64,000 nucleotides of DNA from Lentibacillus daqui (GTDB lineage: Bacteria; Bacillota; Bacilli; Bacillales; Amphibacillaceae), in assembly GCF_027186265.1 (NCBI RefSeq), contig NZ_CP114176.1:3658001-3722000 (forward strand), written 5' to 3'. Made by a program: the position numbers and the translations under genes. Positions 1 through 7,913 of this stretch are shown here, one piece after another. A model generated the notes under the pieces. It saw only the letters and a program-made list of their open reading frames with translations, searched no databases and was not told the DNA's origin. The stretch's first letter is position 1. Each line of letters starts with the position of its first letter.

Positions 1-240
1 AAGCCCATCAAGATAGAATGTTAGATGGATGTCAAAGGATGGAATCCACTTCATTGAGGTGAAATATGTATGTCCATCAGCCAACGATGGCAAGTATCTG
101 ATCAGGAGAACAAATAAGGATGCAGGCACAAGAAAAACAAACCAGCCGATGTGCATGAATTGAGCATTACGCTTACGTCGAACCTGAATAAGTAGGACAG
201 CTATAATTAGGACGAGTATGATTGAAAAGACAAATAGCAA
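1..240 (-). CDS. mrpA: Na+/H+ antiporter subunit A (MrpA/MnhA), N-terminal fragment
   Basis: Reading in from the window edge, the minus strand gives 80 residues before the edge. After a first membrane helix come the MrpA-like segments HIGWFVFLVPASLFVL and WIPSFDIHLTFYLDGL, the latter matching the conserved WIPSLGI-YLDGL stretch at the start of MrpA/NuoL-type subunits. MrpA is the large membrane subunit of the Mrp Na+(or K+)/H+ antiporter used for sodium and alkali resistance. The start is a TTG at 238-240 with GGAGGG 11 nt upstream; no ATG fits. The rest of the operon would lie left of the window. MrpD or NuoL homologs are less likely because of the GWF..VP motif. Confidence 0.72.
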   Translation of the reverse strand, partial: MLFVFSIILVLIIAVLLIQVRRKRNAQFMHIGWFVFLVPASLFVLLIRYLPSLADGHTYFTSMKWIPSFDIHLTFYLDGL

Positions 241-426
241 GATAAATCTAACCCTCCATTTAATAATTCAACATCTTACATTTTGGATAAGAACTTTGAT
301 ACAAAAATGAATGTCAAGGTTGTACAATAGGTGAATTAACATGTCAAATAATAGTCGTTATATCCCAACCAACAACGCTTGACTTAAAGGGGAGCAAACG
401 AGATAATAGGGTCTATTCGATACAAT

Positions 427-455
427 AACATGGTTATTTCCTAATTAACCATGTT
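427..455. other. 10-bp-stem hairpin upstream of mrpA
   Basis: AACATGGTTA (427-436) is repeated inverted as TAACCATGTT (446-455) with a 9-nt loop. No T-run follows on either strand, so a terminator is not assured. The remainder of 241-491 is AT-rich and presumably holds the mrp promoter; I see no gene in it. Confidence 0.4.
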
Positions 456-589
456 GCTATATTTATTATACACTAATTTAGGTCTTCATTCGATGACGTA
501 AAATAGTTTGTGTAAAATATTTGAGACGAAAAAAAGAGGTAGGGTATCCTCAAAATTGGACAACAAATAAAGAGAGGAGAAACCCTACC

Positions 590-1771
590 ATGTCTCAAAG
601 TATAACGGATCATGACTTTATAAATCAACTGGATAACCTTGTACGTGACTTTGTCAAAGAGCAGTTGGAGACCATCATGGAGGAAGAAAGAAAGCAGTTT
701 TTCGAGGTAGAACACCCTGAATTGAAACAAGTGAAAAACGGTTATTACAAACGGTCCCTTGATACCAAACACGGTCATATTGATGATCTCGCAGTACCTC
801 GTGATCGCCATGGTGACTTTCAGACGGAATTATTTGATCCTTACCAACGCCGTGATCAGTGGGTAGGTGAAACAGTGACGCGCATGTATCAGAAAGGCGT
901 TAGTACGCGTGAAATTGGGGAAATGATTGAACATATGCTAGGATCTTCCTACTCCGCCACAACCGTCAGTAACATCACGGAAGCGACAGTTGAAAATATT
1001 GAGGCCTGGCAGCAACGCCCATTGAATAAACGCTACTCAGTCCTCTATTTGGACGGAACCTATTTAAAGTTGCGCCGGGATGACGTTGCCAATGAGGTCG
1101 TCTACATCGTCATTGGAGTTAATGAGAATGGCTACCGCGAAATTCTCGGATTTTATGTAGGCGGTCAGGAAAGTTCCTTGGGCTGGAAAGAGATTTTGAT
1201 AGATCTTTACGAGCGCGGGGCTGAAGAAGTGTTGCTTGGTGTGTTTGACGGTCTTCCCGGGTTGGAAACAGCTATGAAAGAGGTGTACCCAAAAGCCGAT
1301 GTCCAGCGATGCGTTGTTCATAAAATCCGCAATGCGTTAAATGCCGTGCGTAAAAAGGATCAGACAGCCATAGCAGAAGACTTAAAACCTATTTATCAGG
1401 CAAGTACCAAAGAAGAAGCCAGAAAGCAATTTAACGCATTTAAGCAGGTTTGGCAATCGAAGCATCCTAAAGTCGTGAAATCATGGGAAGAAGATCTAGA
1501 AGTGCTTCTGACTTTCCTGGATTACCCATCGTCTATCCAGCGCGTGATATACACGTCGAACATCATCGAGCGGACGATGAAGGAAATCAAGAAGCGCACA
1601 AAAACCATGAACAGTTTACCAAGCGAAAGGGCGACAGAAAAAGTAGTGTACCTTCAAGTAACCGACTATAACCAAAGATGGGGAGAACGAAAATTAAGGG
1701 GATTCGCAAGCGCTTATCAGCAGCTACAGGACATGTTTGAAAAACGATACGGGAAACCAAATAATATCTGA
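590..1771 (+). CDS. IS256-family DDE transposase
   Basis: This 393-residue protein is full length for IS256 transposases. The catalytic triad is visible: D155 in YLDGTYLK, D220 in GVFDGLPGL and E327 in SNIIERTMKEIKKRTK. A CVVHKIRN motif (C241, H244) sits between the second Asp and the Glu, as is typical. The ATG at 590 is chosen because GAGGAG lies 7-8 nt upstream; the open frame extends 23 codons further up, but those codons fall in the terminal region of the element. The product cuts and pastes its own IS through a circular intermediate, according to family knowledge. No frameshift or stop is present. Confidence 0.95.
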   Translation: MSQSITDHDFINQLDNLVRDFVKEQLETIMEEERKQFFEVEHPELKQVKNGYYKRSLDTKHGHIDDLAVPRDRHGDFQTELFDPYQRRDQWVGETVTRMYQKGVSTREIGEMIEHMLGSSYSATTVSNITEATVENIEAWQQRPLNKRYSVLYLDGTYLKLRRDDVANEVVYIVIGVNENGYREILGFYVGGQESSLGWKEILIDLYERGAEEVLLGVFDGLPGLETAMKEVYPKADVQRCVVHKIRNALNAVRKKDQTAIAEDLKPIYQASTKEEARKQFNAFKQVWQSKHPKVVKSWEEDLEVLLTFLDYPSSIQRVIYTSNIIERTMKEIKKRTKTMNSLPSERATEKVVYLQVTDYNQRWGERKLRGFASAYQQLQDMFEKRYGKPNNI

Positions 1772-1776
1772 TTTAA

Positions 1777-1820
1777 TTTTCTGACACCTACCCTGGGTAC
1801 CCAGGGTAGGTGTCAGAAAA
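1777..1820. repeat. 44-bp perfect palindrome at the 3' end of the IS256 element
   Basis: Bases 1777-1798 are the exact reverse complement of 1799-1820, centred on CTGGGT/ACCCAG. It begins 5 bp after the transposase stop codon. The A/T tails at both ends would make a bidirectional intrinsic terminator, insulating the transposase gene from outside transcription. A role as a hairpin in transposition cannot be excluded. Confidence 0.85.
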
Positions 1821-1992
1821 CAAATCCCAATTCCGAGGATACTCTATTAATTTACACAAACTTATTGACAGTACCCTTCATTCACTTTATAGCTTTTATA
1901 TTTTCTTTAAAAAGGGTTCTCATATGGTATGGAACATGTTACGATAATACGGTTTTTAAAAGTTGAACCATAAAATGAGGTGAGATTGCGGC

Positions 1993-2667
1993 ATGAAAAA
2001 GATAAAAGGTCGTATGGATGAGAGCATTCTGGTGTGTGTATATTATGGTCCCAATGGTGAGCGATTGATTCGGCGCGGTCAGAAATTAGCCGAAATCATG
2101 GATTGTCCATTATATGTCTTAACCGTTGATCAGCTTCCTTATGATGAATTCGATGCTGAAAAATCCAGCTACATTGAACACTGGAAAGAACTCTGTGATG
2201 AACTGGATGTTGAGGAATTTATTATTCGGGATAACGAAAAGCGTTCATCCGTCAAAGCAATCGCCGAGGTCTGCCACAATTATAATATTACGCAAATTAT
2301 CATCGGACAAAGCCCACAAAAACGTTGGGAGGAAATCACAAAAGGCTCGTTTGTTAATGTGCTATTGCGCGCTATGACATTTATCGATATCCATATTGTT
2401 TCCATTGACCGGAGATTGAAAAGTAATGTGGATACATCATTTGAAAAAGGGGTACGCGGTTTTTTACGAAAGGATCAGGATGCCTATCGCCTTAGTTTCA
2501 AACGTTCAAAACTAAACCTTTATGAAGGGATTTTCTATAAAGAAACCGGCACCGACTTTAATAACGGGATATTTAAATTTATAAACAATGAAGGTAAAAT
2601 CTGCCAAGTCCACATCACCGACGACATTGTCACCGGCAAAATGAACGAACCCCCAAACGTTAAATAA
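1993..2667 (+). CDS. KdpD-type universal-stress-protein (Usp) domain protein
   Basis: The 224-residue protein starts with ESILVCVYYGPNGERLIRRG, a Usp fold of the kind found inside the KdpD sensor kinase; GQSPQKRWEEITKGSFVNVLLR around residues 104-125 matches the KdpD Usp ATP-site region (GxxxxxRW..GS.V..LL). No KdpD N-terminal domain, membrane helices or kinase domain are present, so this is a free-standing sensor-like protein of about 140 residues plus an unassigned C-terminal 80 residues. AGGTGA 9 nt upstream supports the ATG. It probably binds a nucleotide and senses ionic or stress state, which would fit its place next to an Mrp antiporter, but the function is inferred. Confidence 0.7.
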   Translation: MKKIKGRMDESILVCVYYGPNGERLIRRGQKLAEIMDCPLYVLTVDQLPYDEFDAEKSSYIEHWKELCDELDVEEFIIRDNEKRSSVKAIAEVCHNYNITQIIIGQSPQKRWEEITKGSFVNVLLRAMTFIDIHIVSIDRRLKSNVDTSFEKGVRGFLRKDQDAYRLSFKRSKLNLYEGIFYKETGTDFNNGIFKFINNEGKICQVHITDDIVTGKMNEPPNVK

Positions 2668-2681
2668 CAACAGGGGGGTTC
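2647..2681 (+). terminator. hairpin overlapping the end of the Usp-domain gene
   Basis: GAACCCCC at 2647 onward pairs with GGGGGTTC ending near 2681, spanning the stop codon. It is a GC-rich stem followed by TGTTCC rather than a clean T-run, so terminator activity is likely but not certain. Confidence 0.5.
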
Positions 2682-2810
2682 TGTTCCACCCAAAAAATAG
2701 GAATCGTTGATATATTTATGTTTGAAAGCAATACCGCTGTTTAAATAATTTATTTGTGCTGCATGGATATATGAAGATCAAAAGATAACGATCCTTTAAT
2801 TTCATTATCT

Positions 2811-3833
2811 TCATCTGCTAAAATCAAATACACCATTGATTACATTGGGTAATTCAATATCACCAACCACCCAGCCCTTAAGCGAAAACTCGAACGGCTC
2901 ACAATCCCCACCAATGCCAACAGTCACGCTTAAATTCATTGGATCATAAACCACCGTATGCATTGTACCAAAATACTCCTGATAATCTTTAAAAAAGAAA
3001 GGCGATTCCTCTTCATTGAAAAGCTGGTACGCCAATAACGGGGTCAGCTTCTGCTTTGGTAAATGTTCCAGATGGTTTAGACGGGTTTTTGATTGGGATA
3101 TCTCCGGTCTATTGTTTTCCCTTAATACATCCATCTCAAAATGATTGGTGCACATGACTTGATTTTGGGAACGTACAACTTGATGATTCGGACTTGCTTC
3201 GATAACTACAGATTCTCCACTTCTATCCATAATGGAATAGTTATAACAGTACCCATGTGGAATATTTTGAAGTAAATGGACTGCGTCTTGTATCGTTGCG
3301 CATTGATCCAATATCATCCGTACAATGGTTGTTCCTAAAAAGCCAGTACGATGATGTCGTTCATTTACTAGGTGCAATCCCACAATTAGCCCTTTTTCAT
3401 TCATTCCATCGAGTCTGCCAATCATTTGCTGACTGAATCCCACACTAGCATAGCCATCATCCGGATTGCAGAACACGAATCTGGCATCATACAATTCGGG
3501 GCTAAAATCATAGTTGCGAACATAGAAAGTTTCACTTGCGAAGGCCGTACAACCCATTTGTGGAAATGTAACATCAAAACCGCTAAACATCCTTATGGCC
3601 ATATCCTCTTTCATTCCTAACCCCGCTGCTACTCCCTTCAATTCCTCCAGCAAAAATGGCATATACTCCATCAATCGGGACTTTGTTTCATTCACATCAC
3701 AATGTTTAGTCATCTCTTGAGTAAATTCAATCCGCTCATCCCGCTTCCAATCCTGCCCTTGTTTAAACCCAACTTGTTCATATGTTCCTTTTAAAGCAAC
3801 AACATCAACTGCCAGATCCATTTTGTCACCCAT
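2811..3833 (-). CDS. C45-family autoproteolytic acyltransferase/hydrolase
   Basis: This 340-residue protein belongs to the Ntn-hydrolase superfamily (choloylglycine hydrolase / isopenicillin-N acyltransferase-like, peptidase family C45). The motif QMGCTAFASETFYVRNYDF places the nucleophile at C95 after a propeptide-like N-terminus, followed by the RNYDF segment that lines the site. Such enzymes self-cleave before the Cys and then cut or transfer amide-linked acyl groups; the substrate here is unknown. AAGGAG 6 nt upstream supports the ATG at 3833. It stands alone, with no operon partners. Assignment to bile-salt hydrolase or penicillin acylase specifically is not justified. Confidence 0.8.
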   Translation of the reverse strand: MGDKMDLAVDVVALKGTYEQVGFKQGQDWKRDERIEFTQEMTKHCDVNETKSRLMEYMPFLLEELKGVAAGLGMKEDMAIRMFSGFDVTFPQMGCTAFASETFYVRNYDFSPELYDARFVFCNPDDGYASVGFSQQMIGRLDGMNEKGLIVGLHLVNERHHRTGFLGTTIVRMILDQCATIQDAVHLLQNIPHGYCYNYSIMDRSGESVVIEASPNHQVVRSQNQVMCTNHFEMDVLRENNRPEISQSKTRLNHLEHLPKQKLTPLLAYQLFNEEESPFFFKDYQEYFGTMHTVVYDPMNLSVTVGIGGDCEPFEFSLKGWVVGDIELPNVINGVFDFSR

Positions 3834-4022
3834 GTCATGCTCCTTTGCATTTTCATTTTCCTAACCTTCACATTCTAAATCTACTAGTTGCACAATGAAT
3901 TTGCAACCGCTTTATAACTAGAAGTTTCGCTCTATTCCAACGTCTGTTTTTTGCCGATAATCCCTAGTCTTTCCGCGCTGCATTTGTTATCCTTTAGATG
4001 GAAAACAAAACACTTATATTGC

Positions 4023-4232
4023 GTGTTCAAAAAGGAGGATAAAAAGGACCGAGAAGTTCTAGGCGGCGTAGCTTTGAGCACCGGAGTGTACATAAAAGGT
4101 ACATGAGGAGCGGAAAAGCAAGCCAACGAGCTTCTTTAAAGGTAGGCCGACTAAAAACGGGCTTGCGCTCAGGCGTCGGCATACCCCTTTTGCAGGGCCA
4201 TGTCATTTTTACCGGCCTTTTTGAACATCCTC
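4023..4232 (-). mobile_element. MITE-like repeat, copy A (reverse orientation)
   Basis: This 210-bp non-coding element ends in a perfect 12-bp inverted repeat TGTTCAAAAAGG / CCTTTTTGAACA (4024-4035, 4216-4227), inside GAGGA at one end. It is about 80-90% identical by eye to copies at 17007-17213 and 32491-32694. Flanking 9-mers TTATATTGC (4014-4022) and TTATATTAT (4233-4241) agree at 7 of 9, a decayed target duplication. A 64-codon open frame inside is not kept in all copies, so it is not a gene. It fills most of the 3834-4264 gap, upstream of the flavoprotein gene. Confidence 0.85.
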
Positions 4233-4264
4233 TTATATTATTGGGATAGAGATGGGGTTATGGT

Positions 4265-5326
4265 ATGAAAAGATTGGTTATACTAGGTGGCGGCTATGGA
4301 GGGGTTAGAGTCATCGCAGGTTTACTGAATCACCAACTATCGGAGGATATTGCCATTACGGTTGTGGATAGAAATCCATATCAATCGCTAAAAACAGAAT
4401 TTTATTCAATCGCAGCTGGCACTTCTGCTGACAAAGATGTACGGGTAAACTTCCCAGAGGATAAACGAGTAAACTATATATTTGGTGAAATTACAGCAAT
4501 TAACACAGAGGATCGGGAAATTATATTAGAAGGAAGAACTGAACGTGTCGAGTATGATTATTTAGTGGTAGCACTCGGCTGTGAAGACATCTACCACGGG
4601 ATTAAAGGAGCACAGGAATATACACATAGTGTTCAGACCTTCCAGCAAGCTAGACGGACCTGGGCAGCAGTCGGAAATCTTAAGGCGTATGGCAAAGTCG
4701 CCATCGTTGGGGCAGGATTAAGTGGTATTGAAGTTGCTGCCGAAATCAGGGAAAGTCGTCCCGATCTAAACATTCGGCTACTTGACCGCGGGGCTTCCGT
4801 GTTAAAGGCATTCAATCCAAAAGTCCGGGAATATGTGGAATCATGGTTTATTGAAAATCAGGTAGAGGTACTGCATCACGCCAATGTGGAATATGTGGAA
4901 AAAGATGGCGTTTGCAATAATGGCATCTGTTTTGTTAATGATGTCACCATTTGGACTGCCGGTGTGCAGCCACATCATTTAGCCAGGGCATTGCCATTCC
5001 AAAAGGATCAACAAGGGAAAATTATCGTCAATGATTACTATCAAGTACCGGAAAACAAGCATATTTATGTTGTTGGAGACTGTGCTTCATCATTTCATTC
5101 GCCGAGTGGACAGTTGGCTATGCAGCAAGGTGATCAGATTGCGGAAGTTTTATTGGCGGTGCTTCATGATAAACAACCAAAAAAACCGAAAGCAATCAAA
5201 CTAAAAGGTACACTCGGATCCCTTGGCAAGTCAGATGGGTTTGGAAATATGTTCCAACAACCATTTACCGGACTTGTCCCACGCATTGCCAAATCCGGTG
5301 TTTTATGGCTTAGTAAGCGACATTAA
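4265..5326 (+). CDS. NAD(P)/FAD-dependent oxidoreductase, NDH-2-like (YutJ type)
   Basis: The 353-residue protein has an N-terminal FAD dinucleotide-binding motif GGGYGG (residues 8-13) and a second one, VGAGLSGIEVA, near residue 158 for NAD(P)H. YVVGDCASS near residue 268 is the second FAD contact typical of pyridine-nucleotide disulfide/NDH-2 enzymes. No redox CxxxxC motif is present, so it is not a disulfide reductase. Type-II NADH dehydrogenases pass electrons from NADH to membrane quinone; B. subtilis YutJ is a close-sized relative. The gene begins 32 bp after MITE copy A, so its promoter may lie inside or close to that element. Confidence 0.8.
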   Translation: MKRLVILGGGYGGVRVIAGLLNHQLSEDIAITVVDRNPYQSLKTEFYSIAAGTSADKDVRVNFPEDKRVNYIFGEITAINTEDREIILEGRTERVEYDYLVVALGCEDIYHGIKGAQEYTHSVQTFQQARRTWAAVGNLKAYGKVAIVGAGLSGIEVAAEIRESRPDLNIRLLDRGASVLKAFNPKVREYVESWFIENQVEVLHHANVEYVEKDGVCNNGICFVNDVTIWTAGVQPHHLARALPFQKDQQGKIIVNDYYQVPENKHIYVVGDCASSFHSPSGQLAMQQGDQIAEVLLAVLHDKQPKKPKAIKLKGTLGSLGKSDGFGNMFQQPFTGLVPRIAKSGVLWLSKRH

Positions 5327-5381
5327 TTCATGATCAGAGCCTTCTAAAACGGGTAAACGTGACATGAAATCCATATAGAAA

Positions 5382-5520
5382 ATCGATCGGGTCGCTTACA
5401 ATATCGAGCGAATTGATCATAAAATCGATCGAGTCAGATCTAAATTTGATCGAGACAACCAAAAACTCGATCGGGACTTTGCCTAAACTCGAACAAAAAA
5501 AGTCACAAATTCAATCGAAC
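5382..5520. repeat. 21-bp-period motif array 1 (ATCGATCGAG type, 7 units)
   Basis: Units related to ATCGATCGAG start at 5382, 5403, 5424, 5445, 5466, 5488 and 5510, giving spacings 21, 21, 21, 21, 22, 22. The 11-12 bases between them are not conserved. The array fills the convergent gap between the NDH-2-like gene and the secreted repeat protein. A short open frame across it (from 5413) is an artefact of the periodicity. Confidence 0.8.
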
Positions 5521-5590
5521 ACTATCAACCAATGGGGGGGAGAAGAGCAGGGTGAGACTAGTGATCAGCCTCACCTTGTCCCGCTACCGT

Positions 5591-6298
5591 TTATCCTTGT
5601 CCAAATGGGAAAAGTTTCAGCTTTTTTGCTTCATCTGCGTGATTATTAATGATTTCGTTCAATAATTGTTGTGGGCTTTTTCCCTTAGTGTCCATACCAA
5701 GTTTCTCCGCCGATTGCATGATCTTCTTTTCCTGGATCTCTTTAGCCAGATTGTAATAATCCTTGCCTTCTGTATCGATTCCTAGCTTGTCTGCTTCTTT
5801 GTTAATATAATGCTCAAATATAGCTTGTTTGATGGATTCCGTGTCTTTTCCCTTGATTGTAATTCCGAGTTTCTCCGCTTTTTTCTTTAATTTAGCTTCA
5901 TAAACTTCCTTTTCCAGCGTTTTTGGATCCTTACCTTCTGTTTCAATACCAAGTTTCTCGGCCATTTGTTTGACCTTTTTGTGATGTACCTCTGCAGCGA
6001 GCTTATCGATATCTTGATTTTTTGATTCAATGCCCAACTCGTCAGCGGCACGTCGGATTTCAGTCTCGTAAACCTCTCTAGCCAGATCTTCTGCATTTTT
6101 TCCTTCTGTATCAATACCCAGCTCCTTGGCACGGTGTTTAATTAATCCTTCGTTATGATGAATATCATAATTGTGGTGGCCGAGTTCGGGTTGGACGACA
6201 GATTCCTTCTCACTTGATGGAGCAGCAGCGGCAGGGACCTGAACGGAAATAATCAAACCCAATGCAACGGCCAATGCGGTCAAAAACCGTTTATACAT
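5591..6298 (-). CDS. secreted protein with six 28-residue repeats
   Basis: The 235-residue product has a signal peptide (MYKRFLTALAVALGLIISV... with AAAA before APSS, cleavage near residue 27). The mature part holds six tandem 28-residue repeats with the pattern A-x2-LGI-x-T-x-GK-x5-L-x2-E, from about residue 55 to 220, highly charged and helical. The start is the second ATG of a pair because AGGAGG lies 9 nt before it and only 3 nt before the first (6304). The repeats resemble charged helical repeats seen in cell-surface or spore-associated proteins of Bacillaceae; I do not recognise a function. It follows no operon and is convergent with the flavoprotein gene. Confidence 0.8.
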   Translation of the reverse strand: MYKRFLTALAVALGLIISVQVPAAAAPSSEKESVVQPELGHHNYDIHHNEGLIKHRAKELGIDTEGKNAEDLAREVYETEIRRAADELGIESKNQDIDKLAAEVHHKKVKQMAEKLGIETEGKDPKTLEKEVYEAKLKKKAEKLGITIKGKDTESIKQAIFEHYINKEADKLGIDTEGKDYYNLAKEIQEKKIMQSAEKLGMDTKGKSPQQLLNEIINNHADEAKKLKLFPFGQG

Positions 6299-6393
6299 TG
6301 TCATCTTCCTCCTGTCTTTAGGTTATGTCTTAGCATTTCCACATTCAATCAAGACATGTACACTTATTATAATCACCTTTAAGATGGAAAAAA

Positions 6394-6435
6394 ATAAGGA
6401 GATAGCAGTGTACTTAAAAACTGCTATCTCCTTAT
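6394..6435 (-). terminator. strong terminator for the 47-residue gene
   Basis: A perfect 16-bp stem (6394-6409 with 6420-6435, loop 10 nt) is followed on the minus strand by a run of seven T. It would end a minus-strand transcript coming from 6694, so array 2 lies in the 3' untranslated part of that transcript. Confidence 0.8.
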
Positions 6436-6455
6436 AAACTGGCGCTGGTTGGAAT

Positions 6456-6526
6456 CGCTGATAAACGATACGAAACACCGTACAGTGATTGTGATTCGCC
6501 GTATAAGCGGTCAAAGTCGCTGTATA
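6456..6526 (-). repeat. 21-bp-period motif array 2 (TATACRGCG type, 4 units)
   Basis: On the plus strand the units CGCTGATAA, CACCGTACA, CGCCGTATA and CGCTGTATA start at 6456, 6476, 6497 and 6518 (spacings 20, 21, 21). Read on the minus strand they are variants of TATCAGCG, the motif of array 3. It lies between the 47-residue gene and its terminator. Confidence 0.65.
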
Positions 6527-6550
6527 TTGAAATATTGCTAAAACGCTTGA

Positions 6551-6694
6551 TTAGTCTTCTTTATTGATATACTCGTTTAGTTCCTCGCCGCCCTGGCTAT
6601 TGTGATTTTTAAATTGGGCTTTTCGTCCATTACGATGCTCGCCATGATTCGTATTTTCCTTGAACATGTTATTTTTCTTTTCCTTATTGACCAT
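6551..6694 (-). CDS. small 47-residue hydrophilic protein, unknown
   Basis: An ATG at 6694 is preceded by a near-perfect AGGAGGT at 8 nt, and the frame runs MVNKEKKNNMFKENTNHGEH... to EYINKED and a stop at 6551. The product is very rich in Asn, Lys, Glu and His, has no hydrophobic segment, and resembles in composition the minor small acid-soluble spore proteins and short stress peptides of Bacillaceae, but I cannot assign it to a named family. The strong ribosome site and the strong downstream terminator argue that it is real. It is divergent from nothing: metA lies upstream on the same strand, 56 bp away. Confidence 0.7.
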   Translation of the reverse strand: MVNKEKKNNMFKENTNHGEHRNGRKAQFKNHNSQGGEELNEYINKED

Positions 6695-6750
6695 GCCATA
6701 TTACCTCCTTTTCCACCTATTGTTTGAAAAGCGAGGGGCTTTATACATGC

Positions 6751-7659
6751 TTAATCCCACAGATATGGCGTTTGCTGGTACACATAGTAATTCAGCCAAT
6801 TGGAAAAAAGCAGATGGGTGTGTGACCGCCATGTATTTTGTGGTCGTTTATCTGCATTGTCGTTTGGAAAGTAGTTCTTTGGCAAATCTGTATCCAGTCC
6901 TCTGTCAAGATCACGCGTATATTCTTCAGCAAGGGTGCTTGATTCATATTCCAAATGACCGGTAATCATAATATGCTTCCTGTCTTGAGACATAATAATA
7001 AACGCCTCCGCTTCATCGGAATAGGAAAGAAGGTTTAGATCCGGATGATTTTCAATTTCTTTCATTGGTACCGATGTATATCTTGAGTGTGGCGCATTAA
7101 ATACATCACCGAATCCCCGGACAAGCTCAACAGTCCGATCCGTAATTTGATGCTGAAACACACCGAACAACTTTTTTGGTAGAGCGTACTTCCCGATCCC
7201 ATAATGATAATATAATGCCGCTTGTGCCCCCCAGCAAATATGTAAGCAAGAGGTTACATTCGTCTTTGTCCATTCCATGATTTGTGTCAGTTCTTGCCAA
7301 TAACCCACATCTTCAAATTCCAAATGTTCAATTGGCGCACCGGTAATAATCATGCCATCAAAGCGACGATTTTTGATTTGGTCAAACGTCAAATAGAATG
7401 TGTCCAAATGCGATTTGCTAACATGCTTTGCTTCATGGCTTGCCATTCTTAAAAAATTTATATTTACCTGTAATGGTGTATTCCCCAATAAACGGAGAAG
7501 CTGCAATTCCGTTCGTTCTTTTTCCGGCATTAAGTTTAAAATAACAATATTTAGTGGGCGAATGTCTTGTGTTCTTGCCCGATCCTCATCCATTACAAAT
7601 ATCTTCTCCATTTTTAATGCCTCGGTTGCCGGCAGCTCTTTTGGTATGTTAATTGGCAA
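6751..7659 (-). CDS. metA: homoserine O-acetyltransferase (MetA family)
   Basis: The 302-residue protein is full length for MetA. The catalytic set is present: C142 in ICWGAQAA, H235 and E237 in TGHLEYE. Residue 111 is Glu in the [11 protein letters not shown] motif; published work on MetA homologs shows Glu here selects acetyl-CoA and Gly selects succinyl-CoA, so the reaction is probably acetylation of homoserine for methionine synthesis. The start is TTG at 7657-7659, with AGGAGG 9 nt upstream. I see no S-box riboswitch in the 250 bp upstream, so control differs from many Bacillus methionine genes. Confidence 0.95.
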   Translation of the reverse strand: MPINIPKELPATEALKMEKIFVMDEDRARTQDIRPLNIVILNLMPEKERTELQLLRLLGNTPLQVNINFLRMASHEAKHVSKSHLDTFYLTFDQIKNRRFDGMIITGAPIEHLEFEDVGYWQELTQIMEWTKTNVTSCLHICWGAQAALYYHYGIGKYALPKKLFGVFQHQITDRTVELVRGFGDVFNAPHSRYTSVPMKEIENHPDLNLLSYSDEAEAFIIMSQDRKHIMITGHLEYESSTLAEEYTRDLDRGLDTDLPKNYFPNDNADKRPQNTWRSHTHLLFSNWLNYYVYQQTPYLWD

Positions 7660-7772
7660 TTGACATCTCCTCCTTTATGTAATGAAATATTGTATCTATT
7701 ATAAGGTTAGGAAAATTTTTAAGCAATAGAATGGGCAGATTAATTCCTTATTTATGTTTTTACCGATCCTGA

Positions 7773-7815
7773 AATACAGGCAATGTTTTTGACAGATTTA
7801 TGTCTGTCCTGTATT
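7773..7815. other. nested inverted repeat between metA and the symporter gene
   Basis: AATACAGG (7773-7780) can pair with CCTGTATT (7808-7815), and inside it GACAGA (7791-7796) can pair with TCTGTC (7803-7808). It lies in the divergent promoter region of metA and the dicarboxylate symporter gene and could be an operator or a leader hairpin for either. Confidence 0.45.
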
Positions 7816-7913
7816 GTCGGGATAACCTAGCAAATTAGTAGGAATATTAGTTTATATATATAGTAAATGTAACGTGGAACTTTGGGTAATCCTATTGATA
7901 AGGTGGTCATCGT

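Larger units (their letters stand above)
492..1875 (+). mobile_element. IS256-family insertion sequence, complete
   Basis: The element is 1384 bp and carries one transposase gene. Its 25-bp terminal inverted repeats (492-516 and 1851-1875) match at about 17 positions, with a perfect inner block GTTTGTGTAAA, the conserved inner part of IS256 ends. It is flanked by a perfect 8-bp direct repeat CTTCATTC (484-491 and 1876-1883), the duplication length known for this family. Intact ends, intact transposase and a perfect duplication indicate a recent insertion, between the mrp promoter region and the Usp-domain gene. Confidence 0.9.

Noticed and set aside
3932..4126. Protein gene inside the MITE (64 codons, and a similar frame near 17033)
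   Set aside because: The frame is shared by copies A and B but is shifted in copy C, has no ribosome site and lies over the repeat structure.
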